Positions 15,160 through 24,810 of a stretch of 64,000 nucleotides of DNA are shown here, piece after piece (the stretch's first letter is position 1; every line of letters starts with the position of its first letter). The notes beneath the pieces are model-generated. The model did not search any database. It was not told where the DNA came from and was given only the letters and a program-made list of their open reading frames with translations. Both the position numbers and the translations under genes were made by a program. Origin of the DNA: Kaistia granuli DSM 23481 (GTDB lineage Bacteria; Pseudomonadota; Alphaproteobacteria; Rhizobiales; Kaistiaceae); contig NZ_AQYH01000006.1 in assembly GCF_000380505.1 (NCBI RefSeq), positions 372,001 to 436,000 of the forward strand. The letters run 5' to 3'.

Positions 15160-18027
15160 ATGCTCCCATCGAAATCCGCGACGCCGCTCGCCGGCCCCTC
15201 CCTTGCCGCTTTCGCCGAGGCGCTACACGTCGCGGGATTTGCCGGCGACATCGCTTCCGACCATGCCGCGCGGGCGGCGATGTCGACCGACAACAGCGTC
15301 TACGAGATCACGCCGGACCTCATCGTCGCGCCGAAGGATGCGGCGGATGTCGCGCTCCTCCTGCGCGTCACGGAGGCGGAGGCCTTTCGCGGCTTGACGC
15401 TGACGGCGCGCGGCGGCGGCACCGGCACCAACGGCCAGAGCCTCAATCGCGGCGTCATCGTCAATTTCCAGCGCTTCATGACGCGGATCCTCGAACTGAA
15501 CGCGGCCGAGGGCTGGGTCGACGTCGAGCCGGGGATCGTGCTCGACGAGCTGAACGGCCTGATCGGTCATACCGGCCTGTTCTTCGCGCCGAACACATCG
15601 ACGTCGAACCGCTGCACCATCGGCGGCATGGTGAGCACGGACGCCTCCGGCAAGGGCTCGCGCCTCTATGGCAAGACCAGCGACAACGTGCTCGGCCTCG
15701 ATCTGATCCTAGCCGGCGGCCGGACGCTCTCGAGCCTTGCCCCCGAGCCGGACTGGGCCGCGCCGCTGCTCGCGGAGATCGCCTCCGCTTGCGACACGGG
15801 AAGGACGGCGCTGATCGAGAACACGCCACGGATCTCGCGACGCTTCACCGGCTACGACCTCGAGCGCGCCCGCCCCGCGCCGGACCGGCTCGAATGGTGG
15901 CGGCTGCTGCTCGGCGCCGAAGGCACGCTCGGCCTCGTGACGCGGATTCGCCTGAAGCTGACCCGCAAGCCCGCCCATAAGCGTCTCGTCGTCGTCGCCT
16001 TCGAGCGCTTCGCCGATGCACTGGCGGCAGGCGAGCCGATCCTCCGGCACGAGCCGCTGGCGATCGAGATCATGGACGACTGGGTGCAGCGCCTCGCCCG
16101 CGAGGCGGGCCTGATGGACAGCCTGCCGCTGGCGATCCGAGGCGAGGCGGAAGCGCGGATTTCCTATCTCTTCGTCGAGTTCGTCGGCGTGGACGAAGCC
16201 AGCCTGGATGCGTCTGTGCAGCGGTTGATCGAGGATGCCGCAGGCCTGCCGGGCGCCATTGGCACCTATTGCGCGGTCGACGAGGCCGACAGCGCGCGCC
16301 TATGGTCGACCCGCGCGGCCGCCGTCGGCCTGCTCGGCAAGCGCGATGGCGCCAAACGCCCGGTCGCCTTCGTCGAGGACTGCGTCGTGCCGGTCGAGAG
16401 CCTCGTCGCCTTCGTCGAAGGCTTCGACGCCATCATGAAGCGCCATGGCCTGCGCTACGGCATCTACGGTCATATCGACGTCGGCTGCCTGCATGTCCGC
16501 CCGGCGCTCGATCTCGACGACACCGCCGATCGGGCGACCTTCAAGGCCGTTTCCGACGCGGTCTATGCGCTCTGCAACACGCATGGCGGCATCTTCTGGG
16601 GCGAGCATGGCAAGGGCATTCGCGGCGCCTATCTGCCCGATTATGTCGGCCAGGTCGCCTATGCCGCGCTGCAAAGGGTGAAGGCCGCTTTCGATCCGGA
16701 CGAACGTTTCAATCCCGGCAAGCTGGTCGCCGTTCGCCGCCAACCGATCGGCATCGTCGAGATGCCGTTCCGCCAGGGCAATGCTCCCGGCGATCCTGCC
16801 TTCGAGAAGGCGTATCACTGCAACGGCAATGCCTCCTGCCTGAACTACAGCAAAGCCGTACCGATCTGCCCGTCCTTCAAGGCGACGCGCGATCTCACCC
16901 AGTCGCCGAAGGGCCGCGCCGACGCTGTCCGGCAGTGGCGGCAGGCCGTCGCTGCCGGCGCGCCGGAGCAGGAGGCAATCGGGCGCGACACCTATGCGGC
17001 GCTCGCCAGCTGCCTCGGCTGCAATGCCTGCAGCAGCGCCTGCCCGGTGCATGTCAGCGTTCCCTCGCTGAAATCGCGGTTCCTCGACGCCTATCATGCG
17101 ACGCATCGCCGGCCGCTGGGCGACTATGCGGCTATCGCCGTCGAGGTCATGGCGCCCGCCATCGAGGCGCTGCGGCCGCTGGCGCGCCGGCTGGCACCAT
17201 TGGCCTATCGTCTCGCCATGCCGCTTCTGGGCTTCGTCGATCTGCCGGCGATCGCACGGCTGGGCCTGCGCGAACTCGGCCACCCGGTCGTCGGCTTCAC
17301 GAAGGTGCAGAAGGCCATTGCCGGCGACAACACCGTGCTGGTGCTGCAGGACGCCTTTACCGCCTCCTTCGATACGGGCGCCATCGGCGCGGTCTGCGAC
17401 GGGCTCGCCGGGCTCGGCTACCGGCCGGTCATCGTCACCCTGCCGGCCGGCTCGAAAGCGAGCCACGTCAAGGGAATGCGCCGCCGGTTCGAGAGACTGG
17501 CGCGCCGCCAGATCGCCGCCCTCGCCCAGCTGGAACAGACGGGACACCCGATGGTCGGCGTCGATCCCGCCTTCGTGCTGATGACGCGCCAGGAATTCCT
17601 CGAAGTGGAACGCCGCATGCCGAAGGTCCTGCTGGTGCAGGAATTCCTGCGCCAGCGCCTGGTGGCCGGCGATCCCTGGCCGAAAGTCGTGGCTGAGGGC
17701 ACAGCATCGCGCAAGCTGATGGTCCATTGCACCGAGGCGTCGGCAGCGCCGCAGTCACTGCGGCACTGGCAGGAGATCTTCGCGGCGCTCGGCCTGCCGG
17801 TCCAGCCTCATCCGACCGGCTGCTGCGGCATGGCCGGCCTGTTCGGCCACGAGGCGCGCAACCAGACGGTCAGCCGGGCCCTGTTCGACGCCTCCTGGGC
17901 CCCGGTGATCTCGGGCGAAGCCGAGGTCCTCGCCACCGGCTTCTCCTGTCGCTGCCAGGTAAATCGCCTGTCGGAGACGACGGCCGCCCATCCGATGGCG
18001 GCCATCGCAGCCGGTCTGGCGCGCTAG
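15160..18027 (+). CDS. FAD-binding and (Fe-S)-binding oxidoreductase, YdiJ/D-2-hydroxyacid dehydrogenase type
   Basis: A 955-aa two-part flavoprotein. The N-terminal half is a PCMH-type FAD domain (TARGGGTGTNGQSLNRG) followed by a GlcD-like C-terminal FAD domain. The second half carries ferredoxin-like cysteine motifs (CNGNASC, then CLGCNACSSACPV) and a GlpC/CCG-type end (GCCGMAGLFG). This is the architecture of E. coli YdiJ, reported to oxidise D-2-hydroxyglutarate. The ATG at 15160 has GAGG at a 6-base spacing; longer in-frame starts would overlap the divergent LysR gene. The enzyme probably feeds electrons from a D-2-hydroxyacid into the respiratory chain. Confidence 0.88.
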   Translation: MLPSKSATPLAGPSLAAFAEALHVAGFAGDIASDHAARAAMSTDNSVYEITPDLIVAPKDAADVALLLRVTEAEAFRGLTLTARGGGTGTNGQSLNRGVIVNFQRFMTRILELNAAEGWVDVEPGIVLDELNGLIGHTGLFFAPNTSTSNRCTIGGMVSTDASGKGSRLYGKTSDNVLGLDLILAGGRTLSSLAPEPDWAAPLLAEIASACDTGRTALIENTPRISRRFTGYDLERARPAPDRLEWWRLLLGAEGTLGLVTRIRLKLTRKPAHKRLVVVAFERFADALAAGEPILRHEPLAIEIMDDWVQRLAREAGLMDSLPLAIRGEAEARISYLFVEFVGVDEASLDASVQRLIEDAAGLPGAIGTYCAVDEADSARLWSTRAAAVGLLGKRDGAKRPVAFVEDCVVPVESLVAFVEGFDAIMKRHGLRYGIYGHIDVGCLHVRPALDLDDTADRATFKAVSDAVYALCNTHGGIFWGEHGKGIRGAYLPDYVGQVAYAALQRVKAAFDPDERFNPGKLVAVRRQPIGIVEMPFRQGNAPGDPAFEKAYHCNGNASCLNYSKAVPICPSFKATRDLTQSPKGRADAVRQWRQAVAAGAPEQEAIGRDTYAALASCLGCNACSSACPVHVSVPSLKSRFLDAYHATHRRPLGDYAAIAVEVMAPAIEALRPLARRLAPLAYRLAMPLLGFVDLPAIARLGLRELGHPVVGFTKVQKAIAGDNTVLVLQDAFTASFDTGAIGAVCDGLAGLGYRPVIVTLPAGSKASHVKGMRRRFERLARRQIAALAQLEQTGHPMVGVDPAFVLMTRQEFLEVERRMPKVLLVQEFLRQRLVAGDPWPKVVAEGTASRKLMVHCTEASAAPQSLRHWQEIFAALGLPVQPHPTGCCGMAGLFGHEARNQTVSRALFDASWAPVISGEAEVLATGFSCRCQVNRLSETTAAHPMAAIAAGLAR

Positions 18028-18035
18028 GTTCGCCG

Positions 18036-19061
18036 TCAGAGGAAGCGGTACTCCGTCACCTGCCGGTAGATCTCGCCGGGCCGCAATACCGCCGAGGGAA
18101 AGGCCGGCTGGTTGGGATTGTCGGGATAGCGCATGGGCTCGAAGCACATGCCGGCATGCGCGACATGCGTGATGCCACCGGTTGGGGGCCAGCCCGGCTC
18201 GAGCCCGGCGCCGTCATAGACGATAAGGCAGGGCTCGGTGGTGTGCACCTCCATCGCGAGGCTGCCGTCCGGCGCCTCGAGGCGGGCGGCGCGCACCAGT
18301 CCCTTGCCGTCCTCGTGGCCGGCACGGTCGATGACGAAAGCGCAGTCATAAAAGAAGTCGGGGTCACCGAACGGATTGGCAACCGGGCGCGACGCGCGGA
18401 AATCATAGGGCGTGCCGGCGACATCGGCGATCTCACCGGTCGGCACGAGATCAGATCCGAACGGCGTATAGCCGACTGCGTCCACCTTCAGGCTGTGCTG
18501 GCGTAGCGACTCGCCCGGCAGCAGCGTGAAATAGGAATGATGGGCGAGGTTGACGATGGTCGCGGCGTCGGTCGTGGCGGTCATGGTGACGGAAAGCGTG
18601 CCCGGTCCCAACAGGCGATAGGTGCAACGCACGTCGAGCTCGCCCGGATAGCCATCATCGCCATCCGGCGATACCAGACCAAGCGTCACCGAGCTTTCAT
18701 CCGACTCGACGATCCGCCACGGCTTGCGCGAGAAGCCGACAACGCCGCCATGCAGATGCACGCCGGCATCGTTCAACGACAGCTGATGCTCGACACCGTC
18801 AATCACCAGCCGGCCGCGATCGATGCGGCTGGCATGCCGGCCCGCCGTCACGCCCAGATAGCGGTTGTTCTCGAGATAGCCGTCGAGCGTCTCGAAACCT
18901 AGCACGACGCGGCGCGGTGCGGCACCCTCGACCGGCACGACGAGATCGCGCAGCGCGGCGCCGAAGGTCAGGATCGAGGCCGTCGCCCCGGCGGCGTTGG
19001 ATAGCCGGATCTCCGAGATGGTCGTGCCGTCTGGCAGGCGGCCGAAGAAATGGATCGACAC
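18036..19061 (-). CDS. galM: Aldose 1-epimerase (galactose mutarotase family)
   Basis: A 341-aa mutarotase that interconverts alpha and beta anomers of aldoses. Seen are the N-terminal N-x-x-G-A-x-x-x-I-L-T-x-G-A strand, GVTAGRHASRI, a catalytic His in NLAHHSYFTL, and the catalytic-base Glu region CFEPMRYPDNPN. It is convergent with the FAD dehydrogenase gene (8-base gap) and closes the sugar-transport cluster, fitting sugar catabolism. Confidence 0.9.
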   Translation of the reverse strand: MSIHFFGRLPDGTTISEIRLSNAAGATASILTFGAALRDLVVPVEGAAPRRVVLGFETLDGYLENNRYLGVTAGRHASRIDRGRLVIDGVEHQLSLNDAGVHLHGGVVGFSRKPWRIVESDESSVTLGLVSPDGDDGYPGELDVRCTYRLLGPGTLSVTMTATTDAATIVNLAHHSYFTLLPGESLRQHSLKVDAVGYTPFGSDLVPTGEIADVAGTPYDFRASRPVANPFGDPDFFYDCAFVIDRAGHEDGKGLVRAARLEAPDGSLAMEVHTTEPCLIVYDGAGLEPGWPPTGGITHVAHAGMCFEPMRYPDNPNQPAFPSAVLRPGEIYRQVTEYRFL

Positions 19062-19115
19062 GGTGTCTCCCTAAAAGAAATGTCGCGCCCGATCGAGGCG
19101 CGGAGCAAAACGCGG

Positions 19116-19138
19116 CCCCCTTCCCTGAGGGAGGGGCG
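19116..19138. repeat. Short GC-rich palindrome (REP-like), copy 2
   Basis: A CCCCTTCCC / GGGAGGGG palindrome with a small central loop in the 100-base gap between the SDR and aldose-epimerase genes. It is related to the elements at 4151-4171 and 25034-25051. Confidence 0.35.
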
Positions 19139-19161
19139 AACTCCTCTTCCAGCCGTTGAGC

Positions 19162-19944
19162 TTACCAGAGCGTATAGCCGCCATCGATGAGATAGGCGGC
19201 GCCCGTCACATATGCCGCCGCGGGGCTGGCGAGATAGACCGCGAGCGGGCCGATCTCCGGCGGATTACCGGGCCGGCCCATCGGGATATGCGCGACGATC
19301 GCCTCGATCACATCGGGTCGGCGCTCGTTCCAACTGCGGTTGGTATCGGTCATGAACAGGCCGGGGCAGATCGCATTGACGGTGACGCCATGCGGCGCCC
19401 AGTCGGCGGCGGCGCAGCGGGTGAAATGGATGACGGCCGCCTTGCCGGTCTCGTAATCGCGCCCGCCGATACCGCGATTGGCAATCAGGCCGCTCATCGA
19501 GGCGATGTTGATGATACGGCCGCCCTGCCCGCGCTCCAGCATGGCGGCGCCGAAGATCTTGGTGCCGAGGAAACAACTGGTCAGGTTCATGTCGAGCGAT
19601 TCCTGCCAGGTCGCGAGCGTCTCCTCGACGATCGGCATGCTGGCGATGCGGTTGCCGACATTGTTGATCAGGATGTCGACCGGACCATGCTGCGCGAGGA
19701 TCGCCTGGCAGGCTGCCTCGCAGAGATCGGCCTTGGACATGTCAGCCTTCACGGTCCAGGCTTGGCGGCCGAGCGCGCGGATGTCGGCCGCCGTGGCGTC
19801 GAGGGTCTCCTGCGTGCGGCCGGTGATGATGATGTCAGCGCCCGCTTCCGCCAGCGCCAGCGCCATCTCGCGGCCGAGGCCGCGGCTCGCGCCGGTTACC
19901 AGCGCCCGCTTGCCCTCAAGCCCGAACCAATCCTTCAGTCCCAT
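19162..19944 (-). CDS. SDR family oxidoreductase (gluconate 5-dehydrogenase-like)
   Basis: A 260-aa classical SDR. The cofactor loop TGASRGLG is near residue 17, followed by NNVGNR (a variant of NNAG), a catalytic Ser in NIASMSG, a YxxxK motif (YETGK), and CPGLFMTD. The MGLKDWFGLEGK start and the motif set resemble gluconate 5-dehydrogenase or 2-deoxy-gluconate 3-dehydrogenase types. It lies in the minus-strand sugar operon downstream of the ABC permeases, so a polyol or sugar-acid substrate taken up by that importer is plausible. Confidence 0.85.
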   Translation of the reverse strand: MGLKDWFGLEGKRALVTGASRGLGREMALALAEAGADIIITGRTQETLDATAADIRALGRQAWTVKADMSKADLCEAACQAILAQHGPVDILINNVGNRIASMPIVEETLATWQESLDMNLTSCFLGTKIFGAAMLERGQGGRIINIASMSGLIANRGIGGRDYETGKAAVIHFTRCAAADWAPHGVTVNAICPGLFMTDTNRSWNERRPDVIEAIVAHIPMGRPGNPPEIGPLAVYLASPAAAYVTGAAYLIDGGYTLW

Positions 19945-19975
19945 TTCGGTCTCCGATGATCTTGGCGTGGTTGAA

Positions 19976-19998
19976 GCGGCGGGCTGGGCGCCCGCCGC
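19976..19998. repeat. Intercistronic hairpin
   Basis: A perfect 9-bp stem (GCGGCGGGC / GCCCGCCGC) with a TGGGC loop between the permease and SDR genes. There is no T-run, so it may protect or separate the transporter part of the transcript rather than terminate it. Confidence 0.4.
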
Positions 19999-20020
19999 GC
20001 ATTGGAAGCCCTTCGGGCGA

Positions 20021-20851
20021 TTATTTCACGGCGCCGACCGTCAGCCCGCTGACGAGCGAGCGTTGCAGGAGCGCGAAGATGACGGCGACGGGAACGCTGG
20101 CCACCAGCGTCGCCGCCATGACGTGATCCCATTCGACCTGATAGCGCCCGCCGACCAGCGAGAAGGTCTGCAGCGTCAGCGTGCTCTTCTCCGGCGATCG
20201 CAGCAGCGTCATCGCCAGGACGAATTCGTTCCAGCAATAGATGAAGATGAACACGGCGCTGATGCCGATCGCCGGTGCTGCCAGCGGCAGGAAGATCAGG
20301 CGGAGCCGTTGCACGGTCGAAGCGCCATCCAGCGTCGCCGCCTCCTCCAACTCCTTCGGAATGGTCTGGAAATAGGCCTGCAGCATCCAGACCGAGAAGG
20401 CGAGGTTGAACGCGACATAGGCGAGCACCAGCGCCGGCAACTGGTCGACAAAGCCCATCTTCGCCATCAGGCGGAAGATGCCCAGCACCAGCACGATCGG
20501 CGACAGCATCTGGGTGACGAGCAGGAACTGGCGGAATAGCTTGCGCCCGGTGAACTCCATGCGCGCCGCGGCATAGGCGGCCGGAATGGCGACGAGCAGG
20601 CAGAGCACCGTGGCGACGATGCTGACGACGAGGCTGTTGAGCACGGCCGGCCCGAGGCGTGTCGCCTCCCACATGTCGGCGAAGTTCTGCAGCCGGATTT
20701 CCGACGGCAGCCAACTCGGCGGATACATCAGCACCTCGACCCGTGGCTTCACCGCCGTCGACACCATGACGGCGAACGGGAACAGGATGACGATCACCAG
20801 CGGCGAGAGCAGCAGCCACATGAGCAGGGATTTGCGGACGGGCTTTTCCAT
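20021..20851 (-). CDS. Carbohydrate ABC transporter permease (MalG-like)
   Basis: A 276-aa inner-membrane permease with about six hydrophobic segments. The EAA loop is EEAATLDGASTVQRLRLIFL, as in MalG/UgpE-type sugar permeases. It overlaps the upstream MalF-like permease by one base (20851), so they are translated together and form the heterodimeric channel. No ATPase gene accompanies it. Confidence 0.92.
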   Translation of the reverse strand: MEKPVRKSLLMWLLLSPLVIVILFPFAVMVSTAVKPRVEVLMYPPSWLPSEIRLQNFADMWEATRLGPAVLNSLVVSIVATVLCLLVAIPAAYAAARMEFTGRKLFRQFLLVTQMLSPIVLVLGIFRLMAKMGFVDQLPALVLAYVAFNLAFSVWMLQAYFQTIPKELEEAATLDGASTVQRLRLIFLPLAAPAIGISAVFIFIYCWNEFVLAMTLLRSPEKSTLTLQTFSLVGGRYQVEWDHVMAATLVASVPVAVIFALLQRSLVSGLTVGAVK

Positions 20852-21816
20852 CAGGCTTGGCTCCGCTCATTGCGCATCGCAAGCGCTGCGTAGGTGATCG
20901 TCAGGGCCAGCAGGATCACGAACATCACGATCGACAGCGCCGAGGCGATGCCCAGTTCGCCATAGCGGAAGGCGAGCTTGTAGAGCCAGGTGACCAGGAT
21001 GTCGGTGCTGTTGGCGGGGTCGCCCTGCGTCATCACCCAGATCAGCGGGAAAGAGTTGAAGACGTAGATGAAGTTCAGCACCAGCACGATGTTGAGGAAG
21101 GGCCGGATAAGCGGCAGCGTCAAGTAGCGGAAGCGCTGCCAACCAGTGGCGCCGTCGATCGTGGCCGCCTCGAAGATGTCGGCCTGCAGTGACGACAGTC
21201 CGCCGAGGATCACCGTCACCGTGAACGGGATCGACACCAGAATGCCGATCGCGATCAGGATCGGAAAGGCGGTCGTCGAGGTCGCCAGCCATTCCACCGG
21301 CGTATCCTGCAGACCGAAACTGCTGAGCGTCGCATTGACCATGCCGAACTGGCCGTTCAGCGACCAGCGCCAGACGATGCCGGTCATGGTCAGCGAAACC
21401 GCCCAGGGCAGCATGATGATGATGCGCGCCAGTGTGCGACCGTAGAAGCGCTCGTTCAGGATCAGCGCGATCGGAACCGACAACAGCACGGTGCCGCCGA
21501 CGACGAAGACTGTCCAGACCAGCGTGCGGATCAGGCAGCCGATGAAGAGCTGATGCGAGAACAGCCGCTGGTAATTGGCGAAATCGTTGAAGGCCGCCGT
21601 CTTGCCGAAGCGGTTCACCGCATGCACCGACATGTTGGCCATGTCGTAGATCGGATAGCCGATGATCCAGAAGGCGAACAGGATGGAGGGGAGGATGAGA
21701 AGATAGGGCGCGCTGGCGCGCCCTATCTTGCCGATGGAGGGCGTCTTGGCACGGTTTACCGTGCGTCCGACGCCCGCCTCCGGTGCCGGATCGGCCTTAC
21801 TGCTGGATGAGGCCAT
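20851..21816 (-). CDS. Carbohydrate ABC transporter permease (MalF-like)
   Basis: A 321-aa permease. A cytoplasmic N-terminal tail of about 30 residues is followed by APYLLILPSILFAFWIIGYP as the first membrane segment and an EAA loop FEAATIDGATGWQRFRYLTL. Its start lies 20 bases inside the end of the binding-protein gene. It pairs with the MalG-like protein for sugar import. Confidence 0.92.
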   Translation of the reverse strand: MASSSSKADPAPEAGVGRTVNRAKTPSIGKIGRASAPYLLILPSILFAFWIIGYPIYDMANMSVHAVNRFGKTAAFNDFANYQRLFSHQLFIGCLIRTLVWTVFVVGGTVLLSVPIALILNERFYGRTLARIIIMLPWAVSLTMTGIVWRWSLNGQFGMVNATLSSFGLQDTPVEWLATSTTAFPILIAIGILVSIPFTVTVILGGLSSLQADIFEAATIDGATGWQRFRYLTLPLIRPFLNIVLVLNFIYVFNSFPLIWVMTQGDPANSTDILVTWLYKLAFRYGELGIASALSIVMFVILLALTITYAALAMRNERSQA

Positions 21817-23035
21817 CGATCGTCGTCGCGGCTTCCGTCAGGGCGGCTTCAGGCTGCGCCTGACCGATATAGACCTTCTGCACAGCGGCGATCACCGCAT
21901 CGACCATCTGCTCCCAGTTCGCCACGGGCGGGGCGAAGCGGGCGTAGGGCAGCATGTCGGTGAAGGCCTTGAGCTGCGGGTCGTCGGCGAAGACGGGCGC
22001 TGCGGCCTCTTCCTTCATGACCGGCAGGAAGCCTTCCTTGGTCGAGAACTCGATGCGCCATTTCGGGCTGAACGCCGTCTCGGTCAGGAACTTCATCGCG
22101 AGCTCCTTGTTGGGGCTCGAATTGAAGACCATCAGCGTATCGGTCACGCCATAGGTCGCCTTGGCCGTGCCTTCCGGGATCGCCGACAACCCATAGTTCA
22201 GCGTCGGGGCATCGGCCTTGATCTGGCCGCGCAGCCACGGGCCGGACAGGATCATGCCGATGCGGCCCTGCTTGAACAGGCGCTCGATGTCCTGGCGGTT
22301 CAGGCCGGTCGGATCGGGTTCGGTCAGGCCTTCGTCGATCATCGACTTGTAGAGCGTCAACGCCTTGATCGCCTCGGGGCTGGCGACGCCGGACTTGCCG
22401 TCCTTGAGGATCTCGCCGCCATGGGTCCAGAGCGAATAGTACCAATAGGCGTCGGTCTCGATTTCCTTGCCTTGCAGGGCGAAGCCATAGGCGTCGGTGC
22501 CCAGCGCCTTGATCTTCTTGGCGGTGTCGACGACGCCGTCCCAATTGGTCGGCGGCTCGTTGACGCCGGCCTTGGCGAGAAGATCCTTGTTGTAATACAT
22601 GGCGCGGGCCGAAGCGGCGACCGGGAGGCCGTACATCTTGCCGTCAAAGGTCGAGGGCGAGAGGAAGGACTCGATGAAGCCGGCCTTGAACTCGGGCGTC
22701 ATATAGGCGTCGAGCGGCTCGGCAATGTCGTTCTTGACGTAGTCGACCAGCCAGCGCGTGCCGATCATGGCGATATCGGGAGCGGTGCCCCCGGCGATAT
22801 CGGTGGTCAGGCGCTGCTGCAAATTATCCCACTGGATGACTTCGATCTTCACCTCGTCGCCGGGGTGCTTCTCCATGAAATCCTTGGCCATGCCCTCGAA
22901 CAGGCCCTGCGTCGCGGCGCTGTAATAGCCGAGCACGACGCGGATCGTTTCCGCCTGCGCTGCCGACGACACACTGAGAATCGCGGCCGCACCAGCGAGT
23001 AGACTTACAACCCTGCGTTTTCTATTTTGGTACAT
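21797..23035 (-). CDS. Extracellular sugar-binding protein of an ABC transporter
   Basis: A 412-aa periplasmic solute-binding protein (family 1, MalE/UgpB type). A Sec signal peptide spans about residues 1-28 and ends at AQA. The mature part starts ETIRVVLGYYS. It contains APDIAMIGTRW and a typical tryptophan-rich ligand cleft (YWYYSLWTHGGEIL). The start has an AGGATCAG site. It is the first gene of the sugar operon running to the aldose epimerase; the ligand is a mono- or oligosaccharide or polyol that the sequence does not define. Confidence 0.9.
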   Translation of the reverse strand: MYQNRKRRVVSLLAGAAAILSVSSAAQAETIRVVLGYYSAATQGLFEGMAKDFMEKHPGDEVKIEVIQWDNLQQRLTTDIAGGTAPDIAMIGTRWLVDYVKNDIAEPLDAYMTPEFKAGFIESFLSPSTFDGKMYGLPVAASARAMYYNKDLLAKAGVNEPPTNWDGVVDTAKKIKALGTDAYGFALQGKEIETDAYWYYSLWTHGGEILKDGKSGVASPEAIKALTLYKSMIDEGLTEPDPTGLNRQDIERLFKQGRIGMILSGPWLRGQIKADAPTLNYGLSAIPEGTAKATYGVTDTLMVFNSSPNKELAMKFLTETAFSPKWRIEFSTKEGFLPVMKEEAAAPVFADDPQLKAFTDMLPYARFAPPVANWEQMVDAVIAAVQKVYIGQAQPEAALTEAATTIDGLIQQ

Positions 23036-23673
23036 TGAGCTGATCCTGTCGTATTCATTGCGTGAATGTCTAACGAACGAGATAGATGCCGATGTATCCT
23101 AAAGTTCTTCGCGTCGGGACCGCCAATTCTTGATTGAGTTCCCCTGGCGGATACGAACGAAGCAACTTGCGTTGGCGCGCCGACGACACCGGCCTCGGGG
23201 CTCGTCGATCGGCGGCGGCTGGCCCTCGAGATCCGCCCGGCCCGGGCTAACGAAGTCCTCCCATCCCCTCCGCCCACGCGAACCGGCGCTCCTGCGCCAT
23301 CCTCGCGAAGGCTCCGTTCCGGCACCGAAGCCATCCGGGACAGCCCGACGGGCAACGTCCCGAGACGGGATCATGTGTCGGCGGGGCGGCGTCTGCCAAG
23401 CTCTTTTTCGAACGTTTGGAATTATACAGCATGTGCCTGTGAATCGAACGCGGGCACTGCACAGTACTTGTTCGCAGACGCACAAATATCGGCACAGCAT
23501 GGCGCCGATATAGTCATTTCAGGATGCTCGGCAGGATGCCGATTCCGTTGGGAAATCAGCAAGGTGAGCCGATCCCGCGCCACTTTCAGGCAGCCGTTGT
23601 TGATGGCCTCCGAAAAGGCGATCCCTGCCGGCATGCCGACCGTCCGGCCAGTCGGACGGGGATCAGAAGCGTG
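23036..23673. other. Non-coding gap upstream of the sugar ABC operon
   Basis: 638 bases without a frame I accept. The right part is less GC-rich and should hold the promoter of the minus-strand sugar operon and the 3' end of the amidohydrolase transcript. On the minus strand, around 23560-23640, a short stretch reading EAINNGCLK and then DRL recalls the start of MocR/GntR regulators. It breaks off with stops and may be a gene remnant or chance. Confidence 0.4.
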
Positions 23674-24810
23674 TCAGCGCGGATGCCACCACGCACCGGC
23701 GACGACGACGCCATCTGCGAAGATGCGTTCGTCGGCCATCACGATGTTCCCGCGTGAATCCTCGAGCGGGAAGCTGCCTTGCCGGATCGACAGGATGCTG
23801 GCGTCGCCGGGACTGCCCGGCTTCAGCGTGCCGAGCTCGGGCCGGCCCAGCGCCGCGGCGGCGTTGACCGTCGAGGCGGCGATCACGTCGCGGAGCGACA
23901 TACCGAGCTCCAGGAATTTCGACATCGTCGTGACCTGGTCGAAAGCCGGACCGTTGATGCAGAGCGCGTGCACGTCGGACGAGATGGTGTCGGGCGCGAA
24001 ACCCTGCTCCAGCATCGCCCGCCCCGTTTTCCAGGCGAACGAACCCATGCCGTGGCCGATGTCGAAGATGACGCCGCGCTGGCGCGCCGCCAGCACTTCC
24101 GGTTTGATCCGGCCCCGGCCGTCGATCGGCGCGTTGGGGAAGGGACGGAAGCAATGCGTCAGTACGTCGCCGGGACGCAGCCGGTCGACGACCGCCTCGT
24201 AGGACGGCGGCGGCTCGTCGATATGCACCATCATCGGCATGCCGAGTTCGTCGGAGACCTGCAGCGCGATATCGAGCGGCGCGATGCCGCTGTCGCCGCT
24301 GGCATGGCGGCCGATGCGGACCTTGATGCCGACGACAACGTCGCGATTGGCGTCCGCCACCTCGAAGGCGTCCTGCGCCGCCATCAGGCGCATGTCATGG
24401 CTCTCGCCGACCATGATGCGGTTGGAGAAGGCATAGATGCCGGCAAACGAGACATGCAGATAGGCGAGGATGCGCACCGCGCTCGGCTCGATCACATGCT
24501 TGCGGAAGCCCGGGAAATTGCCCGGGCCGGCGCTGCCGGTATCGACCGAGGTCGTCACCGCGCTCTGGCGCGCATAGTCCTCGGCATCGACGCCGAGCGA
24601 GGTGCCACCCCAATAGACATGGGTATGCAGGTCGATCAGACCCGGCGTGACGATCTTGCCGGCGACGTCGCGGACATTCGCGGCATTGGCGGCAAGCCCC
24701 TCGCCGATCACGGCGACCTTGCCGTCGGCGAAGGCGACCTCGGTGACGCGGTCGATGCCCTGCGACGGATCGATGACGCGGCCATTGGCGAGAACCAGAT
24801 CAAACGGCAT
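23674..24810 (-). CDS. Amidohydrolase/deacetylase family metallohydrolase (COG3964, Atu3266/Oant2987 type)
   Basis: A 378-aa amidohydrolase-superfamily enzyme. Metal-site motifs in order are HxH in LIDLHTHVYWG, a probable carboxylated lysine in VVGIKVRIG, MVHIDEPP, LTHCF, and a catalytic Asp in SSDVHAL. COG3964 members such as Atu3266 and Oant2987 were reported to deacetylate acetyl-(R)-mandelate and similar alpha-acetoxy carboxylates. The start MPFDLVLANG (24810) is preferred over the ATG three codons earlier. It is the last gene of the long minus-strand run, 316 bases after the hydantoinase. Confidence 0.85.
   Translation of the reverse strand: MPFDLVLANGRVIDPSQGIDRVTEVAFADGKVAVIGEGLAANAANVRDVAGKIVTPGLIDLHTHVYWGGTSLGVDAEDYARQSAVTTSVDTGSAGPGNFPGFRKHVIEPSAVRILAYLHVSFAGIYAFSNRIMVGESHDMRLMAAQDAFEVADANRDVVVGIKVRIGRHASGDSGIAPLDIALQVSDELGMPMMVHIDEPPPSYEAVVDRLRPGDVLTHCFRPFPNAPIDGRGRIKPEVLAARQRGVIFDIGHGMGSFAWKTGRAMLEQGFAPDTISSDVHALCINGPAFDQVTTMSKFLELGMSLRDVIAASTVNAAAALGRPELGTLKPGSPGDASILSIRQGSFPLEDSRGNIVMADERIFADGVVVAGAWWHPR

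Noticed and set aside
23560-23640. GntR/MocR-like fragment on the minus strand
   Set aside because: EAINNGCLK and DRL resemble the start of a MocR regulator, but the match is about 20 residues with stops in all neighbouring frames. It could be a gene remnant but is too short to call a pseudogene.
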